64,000 bases of DNA from Deltaproteobacteria bacterium (GCA_020848745.1 JADLHM010000055.1:94050-158049), one strand, 5' to 3'; positions 18,464 to 29,298 are shown, numbered from the stretch's first letter. Translations and numbers: made by a program. Notes: a model not told the origin generated them from the letters alone.

Positions 18464-21400
18464 ATGGCAGCCCCTGAAGCCGCCGCCGACCTCGACCGGC
18501 GCCGCGCGACGGTGGTCTTCGTCGACCTCCTCGGCGCGTCGACCCTCGCCAGCGAGGCCGGCATCGAGCGCGCCTACGCGATCGTCACGGGCTGCATGCG
18601 CGTGCTCGACGGCATCGCGCGCCGGCACGGGGGTGTCGTCGATCGCTACCTGAGCGACGCCCTCATGGCGGTGTTCGGCTTTCCCATCCGGAAGGCCGAT
18701 GCCCCGGCCTTGGCGGTCGCCGCGGCCGTGGAGATGCTCGATGCCGCGGCCCGCTACGCGGGCGAGGTGCGAAGCCCGGTTCCGCTCCAGCTCCGCATCG
18801 GCATCAACACCGGCCTCATGATCGCCGGCGATCTGCGCGGCGCGGTGGTCCGCGAGTTCGCCGTCATGGGCGACGCGGTGAACGTGGCGGCGCGCTTCAA
18901 GGATCTCGGCGATCCCGGCCACATCCACATCGGCGCCGCGACCGCCGCCGGGGCGCGCGAGCGGTTCGAGCTGCTCGCGCTGCCATCGCTCGTGCTGCGG
19001 GGGAAGCAGCAGGAGGTCGAGGCCTTCCGGGTCGTCCCGCGCGCGCGGCGCGGCCGGGCCCGGCCGGGCGACGAGCTGGCTCTGGTCGAAACGCCGCTCG
19101 TCGGCCGGGCGGAGGCTCTCGCCGCGCTCCGCGCCGCGGCCGAGGCGGCGCGCGCGGGCCGGGGGCGGTTCGTGCTGCTCCAGGGCGCCGAGGGCATGGG
19201 CAAGTCGCGGCTCGTCGCCGAGCTGGCGCGCGAGGCGCGCGCAGCCGGGGCGCGCGTGCTCGCGGGCGCCGCGCGGCCGAGCCACGCCGACGATCCGCTG
19301 CGTCTCGCCCTCGATCTCCTCGCGGACGGGATCGGCGTCGCCGTCGGCGACGATGCGGCGACGATCGCCGCGAGCCTGCGGGCCGCGGCTCGGGGATGGC
19401 CGCCGCTCGACCGCGACGCGCTCGCGGCGGCGCTCGCCGGGACGATCCCGGCGCGGGACGCGGCGGCGGCGCTCGCCGCCGCGCTCGAAGCCGTGCTGGC
19501 GTCGTTCGCGGCGCGCGGGCCGCTCGTAGTCGTGGCCGAGGACGCGCACTGGGCGGACGAGGCGTCGCTCGACCTCCTGGCGGCGCTCGCAGTGAAGCTC
19601 GCGGCGACGCCGGCGCTCTTCCTCGTCGCCATGCGCCCCGACGCGGCGCGGGCGGCGCGGCTCCACGCCGCGCTGCCGGGGCTCGTCGCGCTCGACGTCG
19701 GGCCGCTCGCGGCGGCGGACGCGGCGGCGCTGGTCGACGCGGTCACCGGGGGACGCGACCTCGCGCCCGCCGTGCGCGCGCGGCTCGAGACGCGGGCCGG
19801 CGGCGCGCCCGCGCGGCTGATCCTCGGCGCGCTCCTCGTCGGGGCGCTCGAGACCGAACTCGCGCAGGAGGCCGCGACCATCGAGCGCGGCAGCGACGCC
19901 GAGCGCCGCCGGGTGACCGTGCTCTTCGCGGACATCACCGGCTTCACGCGCATGTCGGAGCAGCTGCCGCCGGCCGAGGCGTATCGCGCGGTGAGCGGCT
20001 GCCTCCAGATCCTGCACGAGGCCGCGGTCGAGCACGGCGGCTCGGTCGACAAGTACCTCGGTGACTGCATCCTGGCGGTATTCGGCGCGCCGATCGCGGT
20101 CGAGGACGCGCCGCGCGCCGCCGTCAACGCCGCGATCGAGATGCGCCGGCGCGTCCGTGCGTACAACGCCGCCGCCGCGCTGCCGTCGCCGCTCGACATC
20201 CACGTCGGCATCAACACGGGCTTGAGCGTCGCGGGCGACGTGAGCGGACCTTTGCTGCGCGAGTTCACGCTCATGGGCGACGCGGTGAGCATCGCCTCGA
20301 AGCTCAAGGACGCGGCGCCGGCCGGGCAGGTGTGGGTCGGCCCCGAGACCCACCGCGCCACGCAGGCCGACTTCGCCTACGAGGCTGCGCCTGAGAACTC
20401 CGGGATCGGCCCCGCCTGGGACCTCCGCTCCGAGCAGGTGCAGGTCTACCGCAAGCGTCTCGGGCGCGGCGCGACGATCTTCGCCGAGCTCGTCGGGCGC
20501 GACGAGGAGCTCGCGGCCTTGCGCCGCATGGTCGCCCGCCTCGTGTGTGGCGAGGGCGGCGTCGCGGGCATCGTCGGCGAGGCCGGGCTCGGGAAGTCGC
20601 GGCTCTTCACCGAGCTCGCCGTGACCGATGAGGGGCGCGCCGTGCGCTGGGCGGAAGGGCGCGCGGTCGCCCTCGGCCGCAACCTGCGCTTCCACCCCTT
20701 CGTCGACCTCCTGCGCTCGCTGCTCGGCGGCGATGGGCAACCGGGGTCCGAGACGTGGGACGGCCTCGTCGGGACGGCCGCGCCGTTTCTCGGCGCCGAG
20801 ACCGACGAGCTGATGCCGCCGCTCGCGATGATCGCCGGCGCGGCGCTCCCGCCGGGGGACGCGGAGCGCATGGCGGAGGTCCGTCCGGAGATCATCGACC
20901 GCCTGTACGTGCGCGCGATGCGCGCGCTCATCCGAGGCGTCGCGCGCGCTCGGCCGCTCGTGCTGTTCTTCGAGGATCTCTACTGGGCGGACCGCGCCTC
21001 GATCGAGCTCCTGACGGAGCTCCTGCCGCTGGCGTCCGAGGTGCCCGTGCTCTTCCTTTACGCGGCCCGTCCCGGGTTCCCGGAGACGACGGGGCGCATC
21101 GCGGCGGCCGCGGTCGACGTGCTGCCGGCCGACCGGGTGCTGCGGATGGATCTAGGGCCCCTCGACGGCGCGGCGACGATGAAGCTGCTCGGCACGCTCT
21201 TCCGCCACGGCGCGCTGCCCCGTACCTCGCGCGAGCGCATCGCCGAGCGCGCCGGCGGGAATCCGCTCTACGTCGAGGAGCTCCTGCGATCCTTGATCGA
21301 GCAGGGCGCGGTCGAGGTCGCGGGCGACGGCCTCCGGGCGACGGCCGCGATCGAGTCCATGGTCGTGCCGGCGACGGTGCAGGAGGTGATCCTCGCCCGC

Positions 21401-23296
21401 GTCGACCATCTGCGGCCGCGGCCGAAGCAGGCGCTGCAGATCGCGGCGGTCGTCGGGCAGCGGGTCGCCGAGCCGGTGCTCGCCGACCTCGTCAGCGAGC
21501 CCGAGGAGATCCCGGAGATCCTCGACGCGCTCGTCGAAGCGCAACTCCTCACGAGCGAGGTCCGCGGCGAGGTCCGGACTTTCGTCTTCAAGCACCGCCT
21601 CATCCAGGACGTCACCTACGAGTCGATCCTCGAGACCCGGCGCGCCGATCTGCACAGCCGGGTCGGGCGTGTGATCGAGCGCCGCATGCCGGGCGCGCCC
21701 GGATACCACGGCATGCTCGCGTACCACTACTCGCTCGGGAACGACCTCGAGCGCGCCGAGGAGGAGCTCTTCCTTGCCGGCGACGACGCCTCCCGCGCCG
21801 GCGCGCCCGTCGAGGCGCTCGAGCTGCTCCAGGAATCGTCGCGGCTCTACCTCGCGCGGCATCCGGGCGGCGGCGACCCCGTGAAGCGAGTCGCGCTCCA
21901 CGAGCGCCTGGCCGGCGCGTATCTGCACCGCGGCCAGATGGAGGAGTCGACGCGCCACTTCGACGAGGCGTTGGCGCTCCTCGGCGAGGAGAACCCGAGC
22001 TCGCGGCTCGGCATCGTGCTGGCGCTGATCAAGACGCTCGTGCCGGTCGGGATCGACCTGTATCTCCGCGGCGGCGGCGCGCGTCACCGGCCGCCCGCGA
22101 CGCCACGCGACCGCGAGATCATTCAGCTGATGTTCGACCGCGCGCGGACGCAGACGACGGCCGACCCGGCGCGGTTTCTCCTGCAGGGCATCGCGACCAT
22201 CGGCCGGATGCGGCGTATCGATCCGGTGACCGTCCCGAACGCGGCCATGGTGTACGCCGGAATGGTCGGCATCTTCGCCTACGGCGGCCTCTCGTTCGAC
22301 GTCGCGCGGCGCTTCCTCGACGTCGCGGATCGCTACGCCGATCCCGCGAACCCCAACGAGCTCTTCCTCGTACGGATGATGCGCTTCACCTACGCGTTCT
22401 GCTGCGGCGACTGGGACGACCGCCACGAGATCCCGCTGGCCGTCGTCGACGATGCGGTGCGCCGCGGCCAGCTCTGGGACGTCGCGCACCACGTCGGGCT
22501 CGAGGCCATCAAGCACACCGCGCAGGGCCGCTGGCACGAGACCGACGCGCAGATCGACTGGATGGCCGCGCTCGCGCAGTCCTACGCGTACGATCTCGCG
22601 GCCGTCTACGTCCACGCGTGTCCCGCGTATCTCTACGCCGAGCGCCGTCAGCTCGACGCGGCGCTCGCGGCGAGCGAGGCGTATCTCCAGGGGTACGACG
22701 AGGTGCTGCTGAACCTGCACGCGCTCGGCACCAAGGCCAAGGTGCAGGTGCTCCTCGGCGACCTCTCCGGCGCGCGCGCGACGATCGCCGATGCCGACGA
22801 GCCGCTCTCGAAGGGGCCGATCCCCCCGTGGCACTTCGGCCAGATCGCCCGCTCGCGGCTCATGCTGCGCGTGAGCGAGGCCGAGCAGGCGGGGAGCCGC
22901 GCGGCGCCGCTCCGCGCTTCGCGAAAGGCCAGGCGCGACGCGCTCTGGGCGGCGGCGCGCTTCGCCTCGTTCCGTCCCGAGATCTGGTCGGCGACCGCGC
23001 AGCTCCATTGGCTCGGCGGCGCGCAGCGGAAGGCGCTTCAGTGGTTCGGCCGGGCGCTCGACGAGGCCGAGCGCCTCGGGATGCGCCCCGAGGCGGCACG
23101 TGTCCGCCGCGAGATCGGGCGGCGGCTCCACGAGTCCGGTGCCGGCGCGATCTTCCGCGGCCGCGACGCGCGCGCCTGGTGGAGCCATGCGCGGCGCGAG
23201 CTCGAGGCGCTCGACCTGCGCTGGGATCTCGCGCGGCTGAGCCTGCTCGAGGGCGGCGGCGCCGGGCGCGGCGCGCGGCTCCGCGTTGCCGGGTGA
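18464..23296 (+). CDS. Double class III cyclase / double STAND-type ATPase / TPR signalling protein
   Basis: 1610 residues in the order cyclase-1 (about 12-180), ATPase-1 (about 210-475; Walker [10 protein letters not shown]), cyclase-2 (about 480-650), ATPase-2 (about 665-930; Walker [10 protein letters not shown], Walker [13 protein letters not shown]), then a helical TPR-like region to the end. Single-copy cyclase-AAA-TPR proteins are common; here the first two modules are duplicated. Cyclase-1 keeps the metal aspartates ([14 protein letters not shown]) and GDAVNVAAR but has DRYLSD where Lys is expected. Cyclase-2 keeps FADITG and DKYLGD but has GDAVSIASK, losing the Asn and Arg that stabilise the transition state. 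It probably makes or senses cAMP under ATPase control in the cytosol. Confidence 0.85.
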   Translation: MAAPEAAADLDRRRATVVFVDLLGASTLASEAGIERAYAIVTGCMRVLDGIARRHGGVVDRYLSDALMAVFGFPIRKADAPALAVAAAVEMLDAAARYAGEVRSPVPLQLRIGINTGLMIAGDLRGAVVREFAVMGDAVNVAARFKDLGDPGHIHIGAATAAGARERFELLALPSLVLRGKQQEVEAFRVVPRARRGRARPGDELALVETPLVGRAEALAALRAAAEAARAGRGRFVLLQGAEGMGKSRLVAELAREARAAGARVLAGAARPSHADDPLRLALDLLADGIGVAVGDDAATIAASLRAAARGWPPLDRDALAAALAGTIPARDAAAALAAALEAVLASFAARGPLVVVAEDAHWADEASLDLLAALAVKLAATPALFLVAMRPDAARAARLHAALPGLVALDVGPLAAADAAALVDAVTGGRDLAPAVRARLETRAGGAPARLILGALLVGALETELAQEAATIERGSDAERRRVTVLFADITGFTRMSEQLPPAEAYRAVSGCLQILHEAAVEHGGSVDKYLGDCILAVFGAPIAVEDAPRAAVNAAIEMRRRVRAYNAAAALPSPLDIHVGINTGLSVAGDVSGPLLREFTLMGDAVSIASKLKDAAPAGQVWVGPETHRATQADFAYEAAPENSGIGPAWDLRSEQVQVYRKRLGRGATIFAELVGRDEELAALRRMVARLVCGEGGVAGIVGEAGLGKSRLFTELAVTDEGRAVRWAEGRAVALGRNLRFHPFVDLLRSLLGGDGQPGSETWDGLVGTAAPFLGAETDELMPPLAMIAGAALPPGDAERMAEVRPEIIDRLYVRAMRALIRGVARARPLVLFFEDLYWADRASIELLTELLPLASEVPVLFLYAARPGFPETTGRIAAAAVDVLPADRVLRMDLGPLDGAATMKLLGTLFRHGALPRTSRERIAERAGGNPLYVEELLRSLIEQGAVEVAGDGLRATAAIESMVVPATVQEVILARVDHLRPRPKQALQIAAVVGQRVAEPVLADLVSEPEEIPEILDALVEAQLLTSEVRGEVRTFVFKHRLIQDVTYESILETRRADLHSRVGRVIERRMPGAPGYHGMLAYHYSLGNDLERAEEELFLAGDDASRAGAPVEALELLQESSRLYLARHPGGGDPVKRVALHERLAGAYLHRGQMEESTRHFDEALALLGEENPSSRLGIVLALIKTLVPVGIDLYLRGGGARHRPPATPRDREIIQLMFDRARTQTTADPARFLLQGIATIGRMRRIDPVTVPNAAMVYAGMVGIFAYGGLSFDVARRFLDVADRYADPANPNELFLVRMMRFTYAFCCGDWDDRHEIPLAVVDDAVRRGQLWDVAHHVGLEAIKHTAQGRWHETDAQIDWMAALAQSYAYDLAAVYVHACPAYLYAERRQLDAALAASEAYLQGYDEVLLNLHALGTKAKVQVLLGDLSGARATIADADEPLSKGPIPPWHFGQIARSRLMLRVSEAEQAGSRAAPLRASRKARRDALWAAARFASFRPEIWSATAQLHWLGGAQRKALQWFGRALDEAERLGMRPEAARVRREIGRRLHESGAGAIFRGRDARAWWSHARRELEALDLRWDLARLSLLEGGGAGRGARLRVAG

Positions 23297-23380
23297 GGCG
23301 CGCGTCGGGGTCGGGGAGTGCGGCGACGGGGAGGCTCCCTTCGTCCCCGTGCATCTGCGATCCGTAGCGCGACCTCGCGA

Positions 23381-24994
23381 TTACGAGCTCCGCAGGTCGA
23401 GCTCCTTCATCTTCTTCTGCAGCATCACGCGCGAGAGCCCGATGGCCTGCGCGGTCCGCGTCACGTTGCCGCCGTTCTGGCGGAGGGCGCCCGCGATGAA
23501 GTCGCGCTCGAAGGCGGTGCGCGCGTCGCGCAGGGACGCGGCGGTGCTCGCCGGCGCGGCGCCGGCGGTTGCGAGCCCGCACGCCTGTGGGTCGGCGGCC
23601 GAGGCGTTCGGACCCGCGCCCACGCCCGTCGCGGCCACGACGTGCGGGGACAAGTGGTCGACGCCGATCGCTTCGCCGGGCTGCGCCAGCGCTACGGCGC
23701 GCTGGATCTCGTTGGCGAGCTCGCGGATGTTGCCCGGCCAGGCGTACTCGGCGAGGCGGCGCGTGCTCTCGAGCTCGATTCGCGGCACCTCGCGGCCGAG
23801 CTGCCGGCACGCCTCCCGCAGGAAGCGATCGACGAGCAGCGGCACGTCGTCGCGCCGCTCGCGAAGCGGCGGCAAGCGGATCGGGAACGCGGCGAGCCGG
23901 TAGAAGAGGTCTTCGCGGAACCCCTTCCGCGCCACCTCTTCGCGGAGGTTCCGGTTGGTCGCCGAGATCACCCGGACGTCGACGGCGCGCGGACGGGTGT
24001 CCCCGACCGGCACCACCTCGCCCTCCTGGAGAACCCGCAGGAGCTTCGCCTGCATGCCGGGCGGCATCTCTCCGACCTCGTCGAGGAAGACCGTCCCGCC
24101 CGAGGCGGCCTCGAAGAGCCCGCGCCGATCCTGGAGCGCACCGGTGAACGCGCCGCGGCGGTGGCCGAAGAGCTCGCTCTCGAGCAGGCTCTCCGAGAGC
24201 GCGGCGCAGTTGACCGCGATGAAGGGCCCGTCGGCGCGCGCGCTCGCGCGGTGGATGGCGCGCGCCGCGAGCTCCTTCCCCGTGCCGGTCTCGCCCTCGA
24301 CCAGCACCGCGATCGGCGAGGTCGCCGCCCGCTCCATCAAGCGGCGGACGTTTGCCATGGCGGGGCTCGTGCCGACGATCTCGCGCTCCGCGTCGCGCGT
24401 GGCGAGGTCACGCCGGAGCGCTCCGACCTGCGTTCGCAGGCGCTCCTCGTCGGCCCTGATGCGCGCGTACATGCGGGCGTTCTCGATCGCGATCGCGACG
24501 CTGCCGGCGAGGGCGGCCAGGAATCCGAGGTCGGCGTCGTCGAACGAGCCCCCGACGCGGTTCACCACCTGGAGGACGCCGATCGCGCCGCGGCCGGTGA
24601 CGAGCGGCGCGCACAGGATGCCACGGGTGACGGTGCCGGTGATCCGATCGACGTCCCCGGTGAAACGCGGATCCGCGGACGGATCGTCGATGCGCTCGGC
24701 CCGACCGCTCCGCAGCACCGCCCCCGCGATGCTGCGGTCGGCCGCCACGCGTATCGACCGGAGCTTGGCGGTCACATCGGCCGCGTCGGCGGCGTTGTAG
24801 GTGACCTCGAGCTCGCGCGCGCCCGGATCGGCGAGGAAGATCGTCGCGCCCTCGGCCGCGAGCGCCGTCCGGCACCGCTCGAGCACGAGGGGCATGAGCT
24901 CGTCGAGCTCGACCCGTTCCGCGAAGGCGCGACCGAGGTCGTAGAGCAGCCGGAAGCGGGCGGAGTCGGCGGGTGCGGGGGGCGGGTCGGGCAT
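23381..24994 (-). CDS. GAF-domain sigma54-dependent Fis-family transcriptional activator
   Basis: 537 residues. An N-terminal GAF sensor (about 20-165: [39 protein letters not shown]) is followed by a coiled linker and the AAA+ sigma54-interaction domain: Walker A GETGTGKE, intact GAFTGA loop, Walker [13 protein letters not shown], arginine-finger region [18 protein letters not shown]. The C-terminus is a Fis-type helix-turn-helix ([20 protein letters not shown]). It should activate -24/-12 promoters in response to a small molecule or redox signal bound by GAF. The start is the ATG at 24994; the longer frame upstream is not protein-like. It is convergent with the double-cyclase gene 84 nt away, so it could answer the same signalling pathway, though this is inference. 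Confidence 0.9.
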   Translation of the reverse strand: MPDPPPAPADSARFRLLYDLGRAFAERVELDELMPLVLERCRTALAAEGATIFLADPGARELEVTYNAADAADVTAKLRSIRVAADRSIAGAVLRSGRAERIDDPSADPRFTGDVDRITGTVTRGILCAPLVTGRGAIGVLQVVNRVGGSFDDADLGFLAALAGSVAIAIENARMYARIRADEERLRTQVGALRRDLATRDAEREIVGTSPAMANVRRLMERAATSPIAVLVEGETGTGKELAARAIHRASARADGPFIAVNCAALSESLLESELFGHRRGAFTGALQDRRGLFEAASGGTVFLDEVGEMPPGMQAKLLRVLQEGEVVPVGDTRPRAVDVRVISATNRNLREEVARKGFREDLFYRLAAFPIRLPPLRERRDDVPLLVDRFLREACRQLGREVPRIELESTRRLAEYAWPGNIRELANEIQRAVALAQPGEAIGVDHLSPHVVAATGVGAGPNASAADPQACGLATAGAAPASTAASLRDARTAFERDFIAGALRQNGGNVTRTAQAIGLSRVMLQKKMKELDLRSS

Positions 24995-25138
24995 CGGCGC
25001 GTGAGCGTGACGTGCGGCGGGGTTGGTAGCAGATCGGGGAGCGGCCGGGGAAGCGCCGAACTCCGGTCGGCCGCCGCCGGCTCCGTGTGGCGGCGGCCGG
25101 GTGGCGGCGCGCGCCAGTGCCGAGGTTCGACGCGTTCG

Positions 25139-25402
25139 ATGCCGGCATCGTCTGATCCAACTTGGCGCACGCCCACCGGCGCCGCGCAACTCGTGCTCCG
25201 CGAGGGCCTCGTTCCCGGCAAGGCGAAGATCCTCTTCAAGGGGAAGGGCGACCGGCTCGGGATGCCGCCGAACCTCGCCGCCCTCACGTCGCCGGTGCGC
25301 GCGCAGCTCGTGAACGACACGAGCGGGATCTGCTGGGAAGCGGTCTTCAGCGCGCCCTTCAAGAAGCAGGACGCGACCACCTTCACGGACAAGGCAGATT
25401 GA
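25139..25402 (+). pseudogene. C-terminal fragment of a secreted protein
   Basis: The open frame of 87 residues from an ATG at 25139 encodes only a terminal module ([18 protein letters not shown] ... [20 protein letters not shown]). This module ends many secreted proteins in this type of genome, where it follows large repeat or propeller regions. There is no signal peptide, no ribosome site and no upstream domain. It therefore looks like the remnant of a larger gene, with the decayed MazF-like remnant just downstream on the other strand. Confidence 0.55.
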
Positions 25403-25425
25403 CGCGCGGGCTTCCCGTCGGCGGG

Positions 25426-25656
25426 CTACATGCCGAGCAGCGGACGCAGGGCGTCCGTGGATGCGCGCAGGTCACGGCCCGGTAGCAACCGGGTGACGTT
25501 GCTCGTGAGGGATGCGACGATCAGGTCCGAGCGTCCCCGATGGTACGCCGCCGTCGACAGCACCAGGACGGGGCGCCGCTTGGTGCCGTCCTCGTCGGCG
25601 AAGACGAAGCGCACGAGGGCGATGTCCCCGCGCTCAGATCGTCGCAGCTCGCGGCG
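25426..25656 (-). pseudogene. MazF/PemK-family toxin remnant with internal deletion
   Basis: A frame of about 76 residues begins RGDIALVRFVFADEDGTKRRP and continues VLVLSTAAYHRGRSDLIVAS, the start of PemK/MazF endoribonuclease toxins. It then jumps from [12 protein letters not shown] to [14 protein letters not shown], which looks like the last residues of the same family. Roughly 35-40 residues in the middle (the DWxxAGL... region) appear to be missing. No start codon with a ribosome site is seen, and no antitoxin gene is adjacent. It overlaps the 3' end of the CFA-synthase-like gene in a different frame. It is likely non-functional. Confidence 0.6.
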
Positions 25657-26807
25657 CCGACCTCGCGCGGCCTCCTCCCCGCGACGACGTGGTAGGCCCG
25701 CGTCCGGCGCGTGCGGAAGAAGTGGTACGACGACCAGAAGAGCAGGAGGAAGGTGCGGACGCTCGCTTCGCCGAAGCGGGCCGCGAGCTCGCCTCGGTGC
25801 GCCTCGATGCCGCGCGCCCAATCGCGGACGGTGTAGGCGTAGCTCAGCGTGTCGTCGGTCACCTCGTGGATGACGAAGCCGGCCCCGGTCAGCACCCCGA
25901 TGAGTCGCCCGAGATCGACCGCCGCCACCGGGCCGGGCCAGACGTGCTTCGTGATGAAGGCCGCGAACTGATGCGCACGGCCGCGCGCGCAGAAGTCGGC
26001 GTAGACGCGCCCTTCGGGCGTGAGCCAGCGCGCGAGGAAGCCGCCGACGCGCCGGTAGTCGGGCACGTGCTCGAGGGTGCCCATGAAGACGGCCGCGTCG
26101 TAGGGCGCCGACGGTCGATACTCGAGGAAGTCCGCGAGTTCGACGCGACAGGGGAGGCCGAGCCGGACGATGAGATCGCTGACGAAGCGATGCTGCGCGC
26201 GCGAGATCGTGATGGTCTCCACCCGGATTCCTCGGAGGCCCGCGTACTCGACGAACGCGCCCCAGCCGCCGCCCATGTCGAAGACCCGCATGCCGGGACG
26301 GAGGCCGAGGCGATCGATCGCGTGCTGCATCTTGCGGCCCTGCGCCGCGCTCGGGTCGTCGTCCGGAGCGGCGTAGTACCCGTGCGAGTAGGACCGCCAG
26401 CGCTCGAACCAGGGCAAGAAGAACTCGGCGGGCCGGTCGTAGTGGAACGCGATCGCGGCGGCGTTGTAGGCGAGCCGATTCGGGAGGCGGAGCCGCAGCA
26501 GCCGGAGCGCCCGCGTCGCCCAGGGGACGTCGAGCGACAGCACGTCGGTCGCTTTCACGACCTCGAAGCCGTCGCCCTCGAGGTCGATGCGGGCGGCGAG
26601 GAACGCTTCGGCGACGGCCAGGTGGTCGCCGCGGGCGAGCGCCGCCACGTCGCGCTCGTCGGAGAAGACGATGCGCGCGAGCGGCGCGCCCGTGGCGGAG
26701 GCGAGGGTCGTGCCGTCGGGAAGCGTGAGCGCGAGCCGGGCGCCCGTGCGGCCGAGCGCTTCGATCATGGCGGTGAGCGCCGGCGGGATCGAGGCGGCCG
26801 CCGCCAT
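25521..26807 (-). CDS. Cyclopropane-fatty-acyl-phospholipid synthase family methyltransferase
   Basis: 428 residues as read. The first about 379 match a CFA synthase-type enzyme: an N-terminal lipid-binding region, YYAAPDDDPSAAQGRKMQHA, the SAM motif VFDMGGGWGAFVEYAG, TISRAQHRFVSDLI and FMGTLEHVPDYRRVGG. Such enzymes methylenate or methylate unsaturated acyl chains of membrane lipids. After AYHVVAGRRP the last about 49 residues are low-quality sequence that overlaps the MazF remnant in another frame, so the native stop seems to have been lost. Its ATG directly follows the desaturase stop, which fits a desaturase-then-modification operon. Confidence 0.82.
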   Translation of the reverse strand: MAAAASIPPALTAMIEALGRTGARLALTLPDGTTLASATGAPLARIVFSDERDVAALARGDHLAVAEAFLAARIDLEGDGFEVVKATDVLSLDVPWATRALRLLRLRLPNRLAYNAAAIAFHYDRPAEFFLPWFERWRSYSHGYYAAPDDDPSAAQGRKMQHAIDRLGLRPGMRVFDMGGGWGAFVEYAGLRGIRVETITISRAQHRFVSDLIVRLGLPCRVELADFLEYRPSAPYDAAVFMGTLEHVPDYRRVGGFLARWLTPEGRVYADFCARGRAHQFAAFITKHVWPGPVAAVDLGRLIGVLTGAGFVIHEVTDDTLSYAYTVRDWARGIEAHRGELAARFGEASVRTFLLLFWSSYHFFRTRRTRAYHVVAGRRPREVGAASCDDLSAGTSPSCASSSPTRTAPSGAPSWCCRRRRTIGDART

Positions 26808-27623
26808 TCAGATGACGAGGTCGCGCGGGATGGCGTGCGCGATCGTCGCGTGGAACGCCGGGAGCTTCGACCAGTGGAGCATCGGACGCAGGTGGTGCGC
26901 CGTATGGTACCCGAGATTGAAGGTGCGAAGGTTGTAGAGGCGCGCGGTCGCCGAACGGGAGGCATGCCAGTGATCTCGTGCGTCGAGGCCCGCGTGGTGG
27001 TAGTGCGTCGCCTGCGCCTGCAGCACCAGGGCCAAGGGCAGGGGGAGCGCGAACACCAGGAGCGCGTTCACGGGAGAGGCGATGATCAGGCACGCGAGCA
27101 CGATGGCGCAGACGCCTGCCATCCGGCGGAAGCGACGGAACACGATCGGGTGATCGCGGCCGATGCGACAGGCAACGGGATAGATGTTCACCGCCAGCAC
27201 CCAGGCGAACTCCCACGAGCCCATCGTACCGCCGTCCCGCCGGCGCCAGCGGTTCGAGTCGCGTTGCTGGTCGAGATAGTGCCGGTGATGTCCGAGGTTG
27301 TGGTGCAGCGTGTAGACGTACGGCAGCATGCCGAGCTGGAAGAACATCATCACTTCGAAGACCCGGTTCAGGATCGGCTGGCGGAAGGTTCTGATGTGGT
27401 GATGGTTGTGGCACATGCCGGCGAAGTTCACCTGCAACGGGAAGAGCAGGGCGGTGCAGGCGAGGACGTGGAGCGGCGCCGAGATCCCGAGGAAGATCGC
27501 GATCTGCGCCGCGCTCACGGCCGTGATCAGCGCGGCGGGCACGACGTCGATCGGGTGGCGGAACACGCGCCGCAGCGGCGAACGCACCGCACGCTGCCGG
27601 CGGAACGCGGGAGACTCGGCCAC
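26808..27623 (-). CDS. Membrane fatty acid desaturase
   Basis: 271 residues, integral membrane, with three histidine clusters that bind the di-iron centre: HNHHHIRTF (about residue 72), HHNLGHHRHY (about 107) and HTAHH (about 243). Hydrophobic segments lie between them (VVPAALITAVSAAQIAIFLG, VCAIVLACLIIA, VNALLVFALPLPLAL). It should introduce double bonds in acyl chains at the cytoplasmic membrane, supplying substrate for the CFA-type enzyme encoded next. The start is a GTG without a ribosome site. A possible promoter (TTGCCA, 18 nt, TACCGT) ends 5 nt before it. It is divergent from lnt. Confidence 0.85.
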   Translation of the reverse strand: MAESPAFRRQRAVRSPLRRVFRHPIDVVPAALITAVSAAQIAIFLGISAPLHVLACTALLFPLQVNFAGMCHNHHHIRTFRQPILNRVFEVMMFFQLGMLPYVYTLHHNLGHHRHYLDQQRDSNRWRRRDGGTMGSWEFAWVLAVNIYPVACRIGRDHPIVFRRFRRMAGVCAIVLACLIIASPVNALLVFALPLPLALVLQAQATHYHHAGLDARDHWHASRSATARLYNLRTFNLGYHTAHHLRPMLHWSKLPAFHATIAHAIPRDLVI

Positions 27624-27709
27624 GCCGCACGGTATCCGATGCTTTCGCGGCGTGGCAAGCGACGCGGCCGCCTCGCGGTCACGGCGCGCGGCGCCGCGGG
27701 CCGACGCGG

Positions 27710-29245
27710 GTGAGACTGCCGCGCGCGGTCGGCCTCACGGCGCTCTCTGGCGCGCTGTACGGGTTGGCGTTCCCGCCGGTCGGCTGGTGGCCGCTCGCGT
27801 GGGTGGCGTTGGCTCCCTTCCTCGCCGCAGTGGCCGCGAGCTCCCGGCGGCGCGCGGCGGGGCTCGGCATCGTACTCGGCGTCACCCTGTCGTACGGGGT
27901 CGGGACCTGGATGCCGGATGCGGTCGTCAACTACTACCAGCAATCGGTCGTCGTCGGCGTGGCCATGTTCTTCGCCTGCGCGCTGTGGCAGGCGGCGTGG
28001 CAGTACGCCCTGTTCGCCGTCGGCGAGCGACGGTGCCTGGCGACGCCGCGCGCCGCGACGCCCCTCGTCGTCGCCGCGGGGTGGACGGCCGCCGAGGTGG
28101 CGCGCGTCCACGTGCCGTTCGGGAACCCGTGGGCGCTGCTCGGCTACTCGCAGACGGCGGCGCCGGTCGTCGTGCAGGTCGCCGATGCGGCCGGCGTGTT
28201 CGGCGTCGGCTTCGTCGTCATGACGGTCAACGCGGCGCTGGCGTGTTGGTGGACGGCGCGGGCGGCCTCGCCGCCCGCGCGCAGGGGCGCGATGCGCGGG
28301 CTCACGATCGCGGCGCTGCTGGTGGTCGCGGTCCTGGGGTACGGCGCGTTCCGACTCCGCACCGAGGCGGGCAAGCCGGGGCGCCCGGCGCTCCCGGTGG
28401 TGGCCGCGCAGGCGAACCTCGACCTCGGCGCGCAGTGGAAGTCGGAGTTCTACGGGGCGAACCTCGCCGCCTACACCGACCTCACGCTCACCGCGACCAG
28501 GGAGCGGCCCGCGGCGGTCGTGGTCTGGCCCGAGAGCGCGCTCACCTTCTTCCTCGAGCGCGAGCCGACCTACGCGGCGTATCTCGCGCGGGTTGCCGGC
28601 GCCGCGGCGGCGACGCTGGTCACGGGCGGACCCCGCGTCCTCGCCGACGCGGGGCGCGAGGAGTTCCGCAACGCGGCCTTCCTGGTCTCGCCGCGGGGCG
28701 CGACCAGGCTCGTGTACGAGAAGGGGCGCCTCGTGCCCTTCGCCGAGTACTTCCCGCTCGCCGGCGCGACGCTGCTCCGGCGCCAGTTCGGCAAGGTGCG
28801 CGAGTTCACGCCCGGGGCGACGCAGGCGCCGTTCCCGACCCCGCTCGGGCTCGCCGGCATGATGATCTGCAACGAGGCGATGCTCGGCGCCGAGGCGATC
28901 GATCGCGTACGGCGGGGCGCGGCGTGGCTCGTCACCCTCACCAACGACTCGTGGGTGGGCCGCCGGCAGTACGCCGAGATCGCGCTCGCGATGGTGCGCC
29001 TGCGGGCCGTCGAGGTACGGCGCTGGCTCGTGCGCTCGTCGACCTCGGGGCCGTCCGCGATGATCGACCCGGTCGGCCGCGTCGTCGACGTCCTGCCGTT
29101 CGATCGTAGCGGCGTCGTGCGCGCCGACGTCGCACCGCGCGAGGACCGGACGCTCTACGCGCGCCTCGGCGACGCCTTCGCCTGGAGCTGCGTGGCGGTG
29201 ACCCTGGTGGCGGTGCTCGCGCGCCGCGGACGCCGCGGCGGATAG
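27710..29245 (+). CDS. lnt: Apolipoprotein N-acyltransferase
   Basis: 511 residues. The N-terminal half has about six membrane helices, and the C-terminal half is a nitrilase-type periplasmic domain. The catalytic triad is visible: Glu in VVWPESALTFF, Lys in VYEKGRLVPFAEYFP and Cys in GMMICNEAML. The length is as usual for Lnt (about 510). It adds the third acyl chain to lipoproteins in the inner membrane, which implies a diderm envelope and agrees with the lipobox lipoprotein and FadL porin elsewhere in the window. The start is a GTG. It is divergent from the desaturase gene, with 86 nt between start codons. Confidence 0.92.
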   Translation: MRLPRAVGLTALSGALYGLAFPPVGWWPLAWVALAPFLAAVAASSRRRAAGLGIVLGVTLSYGVGTWMPDAVVNYYQQSVVVGVAMFFACALWQAAWQYALFAVGERRCLATPRAATPLVVAAGWTAAEVARVHVPFGNPWALLGYSQTAAPVVVQVADAAGVFGVGFVVMTVNAALACWWTARAASPPARRGAMRGLTIAALLVVAVLGYGAFRLRTEAGKPGRPALPVVAAQANLDLGAQWKSEFYGANLAAYTDLTLTATRERPAAVVVWPESALTFFLEREPTYAAYLARVAGAAAATLVTGGPRVLADAGREEFRNAAFLVSPRGATRLVYEKGRLVPFAEYFPLAGATLLRRQFGKVREFTPGATQAPFPTPLGLAGMMICNEAMLGAEAIDRVRRGAAWLVTLTNDSWVGRRQYAEIALAMVRLRAVEVRRWLVRSSTSGPSAMIDPVGRVVDVLPFDRSGVVRADVAPREDRTLYARLGDAFAWSCVAVTLVAVLARRGRRGG

Positions 29246-29262
29246 CGATCGCGCGCCCCCGA

Positions 29263-29290
29263 TTGCGAGGCCGCGGCGGAGTGTTACGGT
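29263..29290 (+). promoter_or_regulatory. Putative promoter of the Ogt-AlkA fusion gene
   Basis: TTGCGA, a 16-nt spacer and TACGGT end 8 nt before the ATG at 29299, and there is no ribosome site between. This geometry implies a leader of only a few bases. Confidence 0.35.
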
Positions 29291-29298
29291 CGCCCGCC

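Noticed and set aside
18401..20740. 779-residue minus-strand frame across the double-cyclase gene
   Set aside because: Composition is His/Arg/Gly/Glu-rich and mirrors codons of the plus-strand gene; no domain.
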